A stretch of 64,000 bases of DNA from Lepidonotus clava (Eukaryota > Annelida > Polychaeta > Phyllodocida > Polynoidae). Location: positions 48,882,374 through 48,946,373 of the forward strand of contig OW387133.1 in NCBI GenBank assembly GCA_936440205.1, written 5' to 3'. A model generated the notes under the pieces. It was not told the DNA's origin. It did no database searches and was given only the letters and a program-made list of their open reading frames with translations. Position numbers and translations under genes: made by a program. Of the stretch, positions 55,001 to 64,000 are shown piece by piece; within the stretch, counting starts at the first letter, position 1, and each line of letters starts with the position of its first letter.

Positions 55001-58000
55001 GTTTTGACACCTGAGGGCTTAGTATCAGTGATTTGCAAGGACGAACATATCGAATGCACGCTGCTTGCAATGCATGTATTAACACAGGCATGTGCGTAAT
55101 GGTCGTAATGGTCTGATAATTTGCATTCTAACAACTTATATACCTTATACTTAGGAATAGTAGAATGTAACACTGGTGCCAGCCGATGGAAGGCCAGGAA
55201 CAGGAGACTTGGGGGTGCAAGCAGATCACACTTTGACTTTTTGGCGTTGGTGGCTGCCCTCGCCGAGAGGGGGCGCCCTCGTCGAAGGTCAGCCTCGCAT
55301 CTGCCAAGTCCCACGGGCAGGGCGCATTAAAACACGCTGCCAGGGAGAAAAAGACGCTACTGGAGTAAGCCAACTACTTAAGGGAATCGGGGGCTTCACT
55401 TGGTTACTGCTGTGAAGATATGTATGCAATCAGGTGCCGTGTAAAACCTCAGTGCGTAACAAAAAGCACATTCCTGCAAACTGGATCCACTGCGCTGCTG
55501 TTTGAGTAATAAACTGCTCCGCTCTGTTTTATGGCATCTGTGTGAGCTACTCACAAGTTTGACACTACGGGTCTCTGCCTTTTTCAGGTAGACTTCTTGT
55601 AGATGTGAGTGCATGGAAGTATGAGCTTTACAAATTATAAAATTCAGCCACGCTTTTTTTTCCCTTTTTATTTTTCACAAAGTGTTAATTAGATTTGGTA
55701 CCAGACATCGAAAAGTGTTTATTTGACTTTTTGTAAGTTACCACATGAAGCATCTTAGATTGTTTATATTATTAAGATTATTAGACCCATCGAGATATGT
55801 ATGTAAAGGAGCCGTGTAACATCACAGTGCGTAACAAAAAACACATTCCTGCAAACAGGATCCACTGCTCGTGTACTGGAGTAGTGAGCCTACTTCGCTC
55901 AGTGCGGTGGCTTTGGTGCGAGCTGCTCACAAGCTTCACCCTATGGGTCACTGCCTTTCCAGACTTTGGGCACGTGGGAGGCACGAACGTGTGAGCATCA
56001 CACATAACAAAAGTCACTTACGCCTTTTCTTTTCTTTTCCATTTCCCAAAGTGATGTGCATTAGACCTAAGTTATCACGTGAAGTATTTCAGAGTGTGTG
56101 TCAACGATTAAGTTATTGGAAACAATCCAATCACAGAAGGTTATCAATGACGGTACACTAATCTTACGTTTTCTTCATCTCAAACCTTCGACATTCAGAT
56201 TTACACTGACTTGAAGAATACAAAATTAAGTGCCTAAATTTATGTCAATTGACAAAGATACAATTTGAAAATATATCTTTTGTTGTTGTTGCTTACATCT
56301 ATTTGACTTATAAAAGGAAACAATTAAAGTATTGTATCTGCGTTCATCAGCTACATTTTACTTCAAACTATGCACATTTGACTTTTTGAACCTGATACTT
56401 TTGAAATATTGTTCACGTCATATCACGTCACTTCGGCGAGCTCCTCGGCATAAGTGGACAAGGGTGATGTAACTTGTAGAGCACCTGAACCTGTTATGAA
56501 TAAAGCTGCCATCCCGGGGCGGGAAGCTTTGGCACCGTCTGGAGTGGATCTCACCCTCGGTGTATGATTAATATGCTGTAACTGCTGCTTCCAAGCCGAC
56601 CTCGTGCGTTAATCAGACGACTCAATTAGCCAAGTACTTGTGGGCGTCTCTCATGAGTTATATTTGTGGGGGGATTGTAAAGCTTTCTTCGGAAGAAGAT
56701 TTTTCCCCTTGTGAATGTATGGAAGTGCTTTTACTCGATTATTTTCTCAGATAATGATTATTTGCATACATGTACCTCATTCAGTGGTAATGGAACCTTT
56801 ACAGGTACACTGACCAGTACGATTGAGTTAACGTACACTGACCAGTACGATGGGTTACAGTGCACAGTAGAACCTTTCTTTTCTTTTTGGCAGCTGGCAG
56901 GACTATTGATGACACAAAATTGGTATTCGACTGTCCCCTGAAATATAGACAGGGAAGGGGAAAAACTACCAAAAGAAAACCACAAACAACCGACTCTCTT
57001 TCTCTTAGTAATCTAGTTTTCAGCACAAAATCGTCAATGTCCTTGAAGAACGTGAGATAGAGGGGGAAGACGGAGAAGGGCGGTCATGATATCATCATCC
57101 TTGGAGCAAGGACAGGGGTGCGGGGCGGATCGATAGAAAGGATGGAGGCGGGCAGGGGGGCGACCCGCCAAGTCGGAGCACCCTGGAGGAGAAGGGTAGG
57201 CAGGAGGGGAAAGGACGGGAGCAGGAGGAGGAGGCGCCTCCTGGCCGCGGCCCGATAAGGTGATTTACAGCCCCGCCCACCTTCAGAGTCAGCCTCCGTG
57301 ACCACCACCGCCACCAGCACCACCAAGCACCACCGCCACCACTTCCCCCGCCCGGATCGACTCTCCATGTCCCGGCACCAGAGAACGACTCGCCGACCAA
57401 ACATCCCGCTCAAAGGCCTCCATTGCCAACCCCGGCCCCCTTATGTGTTCCGGCCCCCGGCGTGTTCCATATTCAGTGGTCAATATCCGTGCTATATTAT
57501 GATGCCTTTCCTTCCCTTTTTTTTGTGTTCATCAAAAATCAGGGTGTAATCTCGATATTTACTGACATGGATATGGAGCCTGGCTCATGTATACTTAGGA
57601 AGGGAAGTCGTCATTCTGTGGTATCTATTTCACGGGGAGGATTCTGTGCAGTTTTAATATACGTAGATGAGGTAATCTGATAACGCATGGATTGGTCCGA
57701 ATTAAATCAAAGAGAGTTGTTCATATCAGCGCGTGTTGTCAGCGGACGTATGGAGACGGAGGAAGTTCTTCGGGGAGTGGGACAACACTCTGGTGGGCGA
57801 GCGACTGCCAGAATCCAGCCTCCTGTCTCATCCATCTCATACCCCCAGCCCACCCAGCCCAAACCAGCCCAACGCGCTCACACAAAAAGGGCCTCTGACG
57901 TAAACGTCCAAATAACACTGTCCGTTCGGATCAATACGCCCTTTGGATGCTGAGATAGTGACGCAAGTGGCCGGGGGTCGGGGCCTAACGCCACCAAGAC

Positions 58001-59625
58001 GGGATGACATGATGGGGTTTGACCTGCAGGGTACAGGGCCGGATACAGGGCCGGCAGGGGAACAGGCATTCAGACTTTGTCGTGTGACCCGACCTATTCC
58101 CCGGCTGACTGGAGGGATGGACGGGACAAACAGGACGTGGGCTTGGTGGATGTGTTCATAGGATACTGCCGCCTAAATGTGCGGTGTCATAAATGTCGCC
58201 TAGAATGTTGGATTTGATATGAGAACAGACCAGGTGATTGGCTCAGAAGCGGTCGTTGGCCTTGTCGGAGGATTAACTCATCAAAATAGTCCTATAAAAA
58301 TGATGATTTTGGAGTTGTACAAAAGTAGGATTAAATCAAAATGGGTTTGACATCCTCAAACTTGGGACTTTAATGTGTTTCTTTAATCTTAATAGCTCAA
58401 GTTTTAACCCGGAAACAACCCTCGTCCCACCTACTTCCAAACCCTGTATAAGAACGGATCAGAAGTTTTACCGATTGCGCCAGTGGAAAACATAGCAAAG
58501 AAATATAGACGATGAAATATTCCCACCTGACATTCGGGCATAAACTAATTATGCCAAGAGTCAGGATAGTAGTCGTGAAGAATCAAGGCAGAATAAACTT
58601 TTGATAAGCCGTGTTAAAACTGTAATACTTCTGTTATGTACAACGGTCTTTGTTATTTTTAGTTTTATTTGACGTCTAGACCTATGTACGCAGTATGGAA
58701 AAATATCCTTCTGCGATTGTTTTACAGAATTTACTCAACATCAACCATCCATTCATAAGCAGACTGGCGTCATAAATTGGTCAATTTATCGTATGGGCCA
58801 CATATGTCAAAACATTGTCAACATTCAAGCATAACAAAGTGGACCTATTTTGTAACGGTTGCTACAAATAAAGCCTTTTCGCTATTGCAATGCGTCAATG
58901 CCGGGGGACGTCTACTGATTGTAAAACAGATTACCAAGCGGTGATTCAATTTATCCCATTCTGACTTGTCCAGTACTATTGGGAAGCCTATTTGTTGCAG
59001 TTTTCAGTATCAGCTACTGTATTGGTACAACCCTATCACTAATGTCGTGATATCATGTCAATGTGCTGTTCCAAAAATACAAGTTAATCACAAAATGAAC
59101 GTGTCTGTCGCTATTTTTAACTTTAAACTTAAAAGGTCGATGTGTTTGAAATCATCCGAGGGGAGCCGCAAACTAGGTATTATGCAAACCCCTCTTGTTT
59201 ATTTTTATTTTTCTAAAATACATTCTAGTTTCTTTCAATCTTACTAAAAGCAATTGATTTGCATTGTGAAATGATTGCAGTCAAGCAGAACGGTCACCTT
59301 TTTAAAACACCTTTCATGTGAATTAAACCTCTGACGTTGGGCAAGTAAACATATTTGGCAATTGCGCAAATGGAAAGCCATAACTCAGGTCGTTGTTTCT
59401 ATTGTTTTTACAAAACTATTCCGTAAGATAACAAAGTAAGAGACGTACCTTTGAAGTCCACTTCGCCATTCCCGTCCGTGTCAAATATATCAATAACTCT
59501 CTGAACAAGTGGATTCTGTTGAAGTTCAGGCAATGTCATGAATTCCTCGACACTCAAAGATCCAGAGTTATCAAGATCTAGCTTCCTAAACCGCTTTCCT
59601 AACCTCTTGATTTCATCAGCATCGA
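49030..59625 (-). CDS. calcineurin B regulatory subunit (partial, last 5 coding exons)
   Basis: The gene encodes the Ca2+-binding regulatory subunit of the protein phosphatase calcineurin (PPP3R1-type). Exons in order are 59625-59449, 50312-50253, 50009-49948, 49556-49434 and 49077-49030, all GT-AG and in phase. They encode about residues 16-170 of a 170-residue protein. The four EF-hand loops are [36 protein letters not shown] and [12 protein letters not shown], and the end is [10 protein letters not shown]. The junctions fall where vertebrate PPP3R1 has them. The first exons (the N-myristoylated MGNE start) are not in the window and must lie beyond 64000. The protein is nearly invariant among animals, so the call is secure. 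Confidence 0.96.
49434..49556 (-). CDS. calcineurin B exon, EF-hand 4
   Basis: It encodes [20 protein letters not shown] to [10 protein letters not shown] in phase 0. The acceptor is GTGTTTCAG and the donor GTATGT. It carries the EF-hand 4 loop [12 protein letters not shown]. Confidence 0.95.
49948..50009 (-). CDS. calcineurin B exon, EF-hand 3
   Basis: It completes a Phe codon, then [20 protein letters not shown]. The acceptor is TTGTTTCAG and the donor GTAAGA. It carries the complete EF-hand 3 loop. Confidence 0.95.
50253..50312 (-). CDS. calcineurin B exon, linker
   Basis: It encodes [20 protein letters not shown] in split-codon phase at both ends. The acceptor is AATTCACAG and the donor GTAAGT. 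This helix-linker segment lies between EF-hands 2 and 3. Confidence 0.95.
55415..56130 (+). repeat. tandem duplication, unit about 370 bp x 2
   Basis: Copies at about 55415-55785 and 55790-56130 share AGATATGTATG, CAGTGCGTAACAAAAA, CACATTCCTGCAAAC, GGATCCACTGC, AGCTNCTCACAAG and GGGTCTCTGCCTTT-type blocks in order. Divergence is about 20% by eye. It lies in the large calcineurin B intron and is non-coding. Confidence 0.75.
58395..58465 (+). repeat. short dispersed repeat, copy 1
   Basis: GCTCAAGTTTTAACCCGGAA and the following 50 bp recur at 60076-60145 with about 12 differences (CCTACTTC, CCTGTAT and AGAAC-GATC shared). This may be the end of an interspersed repeat. Confidence 0.6.
59449..59625 (-). 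CDS. calcineurin B exon with EF-hands 1 and 2
   Basis: It begins with the last two bases of a Phe codon and continues [19 protein letters not shown] to GNGEVDFK plus one base. The acceptor is TTTCTTTCAG and the donor GTACGT. It is followed by an intron of about 9.1 kb. Confidence 0.95.
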
Positions 59626-62600
59626 CTGAAAGAAAAAGAATAAACTTTGTTATTTTCAGAGAAATACCTTTAAAGTGCATATATGTATGCATATCAACAT
59701 CTAGTTATCATTAAATACAGGGGTAGTCATTTGTAAAGAGGGAAAGGGTAGACAAGAACAGTGAGAAAGACAGGAATAAACAAAGAATAGCCAACTAATT
59801 CATATCAGTATAAACTGCTAGCAACTAGCTTTGTCACTGGTGAAGAATTTAAATACAATGTCTGTAAGTAAAACCATATAGTTGGCCTAGCCAAGTGTGA
59901 AACGTATAAAAGCAGAATCTGATGATTTGTATAAAATGAGAATTAGTATTGATCAACCAAATCCCCTCTCATGCTGGATGAACATATTTCTCTTGTACCT
60001 GTATAATATGCAAAGAAACATCTGCAACCTTTGAAAAGAACAACCCGCCTTGCAGGAGCTACAAGCTATTTCTTTGCTCAAGTTTTAACCCGAAAACGAT
60101 CCTAATCCTACCTACTTCTGCATCCTGTATTAGAACTGATCGGAAAGAAAAGATATAAAAAATACTATTCTAAAACTGTCCTTTTAAAGAGGAACATGTT
60201 TACTGAAGTCTTGGTGGAAACAGTGTAAAGGGTAAGTATTATTAAAGGCCGTAATGGCCATTACATATCAGTCATTGTACATATGCCGACAGATCCAACG
60301 TCACGGGGAGTGGCGTATGACCGAGGATCCCACCTAGGCCCTGGAGGTCCACAGGTGTGATACTTGATCTAGATCACCTCTGTAATCCCTGTCTGGATTA
60401 GCGTCAGAGCCCTCCCCTCCACTGGCCAGGCATTGACAGGACAATGACCACTCCTGGCATGTCTTTAATGGTATTTTCCCTAGTTGTCTATACATAGTGA
60501 CCGTGTTTATATATTAATGAATTTCAGACAATATGCCAGGGTTTTGACTACGTGTACAATCACCAATCTTGTCGCGTGATTCAAAGGTATACCTAGCTGT
60601 GAATCACCGCTCCTAGAAATAGGTGTTTTTTTTTAAATAGGAATATTTTGATAAATTACTGCAATATCTCGTTGGTCTCAGACAGTCGATTTGCAAGAGA
60701 CATTATTGTGAACCTTGTGGTATTAGTCACCACGCCAAGAAGTGTTTGACCACTAATGTAACTGTCAATTACAGGCATGGGGTGTGAATCTGCACACTCC
60801 AAGGCCAAGGAGCCTAAGGGGATATTGCATTTTGGTTTGTTATCACATGATCCTACTATAGCAGCAGTTTAGTCCTTTAGTCCAGTTCATGAATTATAAT
60901 CTACATATTGTAACTTTAGGTATCATATGGCATGAAGGAGGATTTTGATAAGACATCCCCACCCACACTCTTCCTTACAAAGTTCTTTCCTTTTCTATAA
61001 TCAAGGACTTTCAAAAGGATTGTAAAGATTTAATCGTTTTTACAAGTTAACTTTTACTGCTTTTTTCTTCTTAACGCCCACAGGCAATCCACGTGACAGG
61101 GATTTACCCTAATTACCCTGATGAAATCTTATTTTCGTTTTTATCACAGTCTGTCAGGGCCCTAAGGAAGGCTCCAGTAGATAAAACTTGTGGCAATCTT
61201 AGACATGCCGAATGTTGTTGGCAACTGAGGTATGGAATATATATATACTCGTTGTTTTTAACGCCAACCAGTACATGCATGAATGGATTATGACATCAGA
61301 GTTGGACTTCGTCATACTAATGTCACAGAACTGAGCAATCTAAATTTCTACCGCTCAAGGGCAGAATACTAGGCCCACCCTCATCAGATTTCAAACGTAA
61401 ACCTGCCTAAATAAGCCAACAAGACTTACTGGCTGGTGTGATACTAGCCACAGCCACGCCTCAAACTAAGTGGACTGTTCTGTCAGTAGCTGAGTGCACT
61501 TGCCCTCAACGTGCCCTCATATCAGCCCAAACCGAGTATCAACATGTCTGTGCCCTGAGCGGCGCCCTTCCCCCCTCCTGCCCTCCCCCACTCTCTCAGC
61601 CCGATGATCAATGCCAACAACCCCTCGCCCTCTCCACGCGCCGGGCGCTGACATTCCCACCATTCGGAGGTCACAACTATACCTGAAGGGAATCAACAAA
61701 CACCCTCCCCACTGCAGACTGAGTAAAACTCGCACTTTTTGTCTTTGGGAATCTGCTGGTTACTATGTTTAGGTCTTATGGGAAAAGGATGCATTTAGTG
61801 CCAAATCACAGAGAACAGTCTGGTTTGGGGGTGAACGGTTTGTTTTGGTCCCTTTGATGGCGTGTTTTGATGTTATGCCGGCGAGTTGCCACCTGACCTT
61901 TCCGCAGTTTTCATTGGGAGTTATTGATTGAGACCCCCTCTTAGACAAGGGCACTCACAGGCAAGGTTAAACTCCATTGCATGGGCTAGCGAGTCTATCA
62001 CATACCTGGCCAGCTATTTTTAACCCCACACTTCAAATGAAGACTTTTTCCCCTCCTAACGGAAGGAGCAAAAAAACGGAGGTTTATATTGGCATTAATC
62101 ATGAAGTCCAGCGCCTCTGCTGGCCAAGAAAGGCTGGCTTCAAGGCTCCAAGACGACCAGGTGGAAAACCGACCCAGGAATGTAGGTCGGTTGCCAGGTT
62201 ACGAGGGCTGCAGGCGCGGCAAGGTAGGAGATGGTGGGGCGGGGTTGGGCGGAGTTGGGGTGGGGTGGGCAGGAGCACATGATAACCGAGGCCAACACAA
62301 CATACGGTGTGGCCCACTTCATTGCAGCAACCAGATTAAGCCCAACGTCAGCCTGCGATGCCTAGGTGAATGACCTATGACGAACAAGTATGAATATCTG
62401 CGAATATCTATGACTTATAGTTTTTCTGTTGTCTTTTTTCTGGGGACTGGATAATATGTAGTTTGGACTCACAGGATATAAGATAAAAGATTAATGATGG
62501 CAGCTGTATTAATTTGATCTTAATCAATATGTTAATGCATGTAAACCACAGATTAGGAGACTCGTTGTATTCATGTTCATGTTTATTACCATATCTAGAT

Positions 62601-64000
62601 CGAGAGTTGATGAGTCAAGTGATATTCAGGACACTATAACGCCTCTTCGAAAATCATTAAAAGCTGGGCCTTTCATACCAATTACGCCTCATTTCCCTTA
62701 TTACATCACGCGAAAACCAACTTAATATCCCATATCCTCGTAGGTCTAGAGGAAAATCATCGCTGTTGGTTGAATCAGACTAGCGGCAAAACCATTAACA
62801 TCAAATGGCGCAGTACACGAAGCGTTCTCTGATAAATCAACCTTAACGAAGCACCTCAAGTGCTTTGTTTACTACGGCTACCCAGGACTTCCTGACTTTA
62901 AGAACCAAGCTACAATTGTTCTACTACAAGCTGGCTTGGCCAACTACCCAACTAGTTTGTCATTATTTGAAACGCAGTGTAGCTTGTCTAGTGCTGGTTT
63001 TGGTCAAGGGATATGTTCTTAGTCAGCAAAATGCTGAGTGATATTTCTTAGTCTTTTTTTCCTAATGTTAAGGCCTAAGTGGTGAGCGGTAAAACTTCGC
63101 TTGCCTCTACATGCGTGGGGCTACCTAAACTAAGGTGTGGTCTTTATGTATTCTTTTAATACATTTTTAACAATAACTAAAGGCTACTTGTCGATACCTT
63201 TAATGATATCTCGAGCGAATACATAAGTTAAACTAAGTATATTTATATAAATAAACTTCACCACAATCAAATGTGCCATAATTCTTAATCTAACAAAGTT
63301 TGTCAGTTAGGCCTGTCAGGGTAAATTAACAGCTAAGAGGGGTTGCAGACAATGTTGCCTTGGGCAGTGACAACTTATTGCAGCGTATGAAACTTTGGCT
63401 TCAGTGACTTTACACTTTTTAATGCATATTCCCCTGTACTACCAGCCTTCAACCATTAGTGTCTGCATGTTCAGGTGAGACCTCTTGTCGGCGGTGACTG
63501 CCACCTCTCACCTGACCACTTCTTAGTCAGACCCACCAGGTGAGTTGTCATAGCGACGGCAGAAATCACTTAGGACTACATAGCAAGTCACTTGTCGCCG
63601 CTACCGTTTTGACTTTTCTTTCCTACATTTTTTTATGTATTGCTTCTTTTGGTAGAAATAAGAATCTACAGCTACCTGGAAAATAAAAGCGCTTTTGGAG
63701 TACATGTAGCACCTTTAATTGGTCGGACATCCCGTAATTGATTGGTGCGTGGCTGAGGGGAAATGTCCTTGATGATTTCTACTCAGCTGGAGATTAGTTC
63801 CCGAATGGTGGTGAGGAGGGACCGAAATTAGCCTTGATGCAAGATCACATACCTTCCTTCTATCCTACGTTGTACCACTAGCCACTGTCGGAAGTGGCCT
63901 ATGGATTGATATCAGGAAAGAAGCGTCCAACCTAAGACTTGCATTAGTTGTATAGAATTGTAACCTTGTAATTTCCTGACAACAGTATTATGCCATTTAC
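59626..64000. other. 5' intron region of calcineurin B, no exon found
   Basis: I searched the minus strand by eye for the short upstream exons that would encode MGNE and the residues before FDADEIK, and found none, so the gene must extend past the window. The plus strand shows no gene. An 8-bp inverted word pair (AGGTGAGA / TCTCACCT) lies at about 63474-63513. Otherwise the region is unassigned. Confidence 0.5.
60076..60145 (+). repeat. short dispersed repeat, copy 2
   Basis: The partner of 58395-58465, in the next intron of calcineurin B, same orientation. Confidence 0.6.

Larger units (their letters stand above)
50313..59448 (-). other. calcineurin B large intron, content
   Basis: The 9.1-kb intron has several GC-rich patches (about 51590-51840, 52100-52350, 54560-54800, 57080-57480) whose open frames are proline/arginine/serine-rich and match no family. 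A G-rich, quadruplex-prone stretch lies at 54637-54735. A 19-bp word, GTACACTGACCAGTACGAT, occurs twice at 56805-56823 and 56833-56851. Alternative first exons or promoters could hide in the CpG-richer patches, but none is supported. Confidence 0.5.

Noticed and set aside
57084-57483. glycine/proline-rich minus-strand ORFs in a GC-rich patch
   Set aside because: Three frames are open at once because of base composition; no motif supports any of them.
59626-64000. search for the first exons of calcineurin B
   Set aside because: No minus-strand MGNE-type start or preceding short exon with a fitting donor was seen; the gene start is taken to be outside the window.

Overview
The window is nuclear DNA of an animal: intron-rich genes with GT-AG splice sites, a LINE, a tRNA-derived SINE, several miniature DNA transposons, microsatellites and a very large LTR retroelement. 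The SINE tail and the transposon mix suggest a marine invertebrate (lophotrochozoan, or possibly an amphioxus-like deuterostome). I cannot name the species.

There are two host genes, both on the minus strand. (1) A DHRS11-type short-chain dehydrogenase (39540 down to 5360) can be assembled from seven exons into a complete 254-residue protein. It has a TATA box upstream and a polyadenylation signal downstream. (2) A calcineurin B (regulatory subunit) gene (59625 down to 49030) has its last five coding exons here, with all four EF-hands; its start lies beyond the right edge. The roughly 9 kb between the genes holds repeats and no convincing gene.

The dehydrogenase gene is about 34 kb long because of mobile elements. 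Intron 6 holds a full-length LINE in the sense direction (6957-12591), with both ORFs open and a 10-bp target duplication. Intron 5 holds a SINE with a 14-bp target duplication. Introns 1-3 hold miniature inverted-repeat elements. Intron 3 holds a 19.7-kb Ty3-type LTR element (16550-36222) in antisense orientation. Its two 637-bp LTRs look identical by eye, so it is young. It carries gag, pol, an unrecognised basic region, an envelope-like gene of F-type appearance, a long non-coding stretch, and an ORF on the opposite strand near its 3' LTR.

The most striking observation is in the LINE. Its first ORF (708 aa) has the expected coiled coil and RRM-like region but ends in what looks like a complete NADAR (YbiA-like) domain, a family that removes ADP-ribose from guanine. 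This suggests a retrotransposon that carries its own enzyme for reversing nucleic-acid ADP-ribosylation. The second noteworthy system is the oversized LTR element with its extra ORFs.

The flanks (1-5300) and the introns and intergenic space from 39.7 to 64 kb are mostly repeats and unassigned sequence. Intron positions, repeats and target duplications were read by eye; no alignment or search was run.
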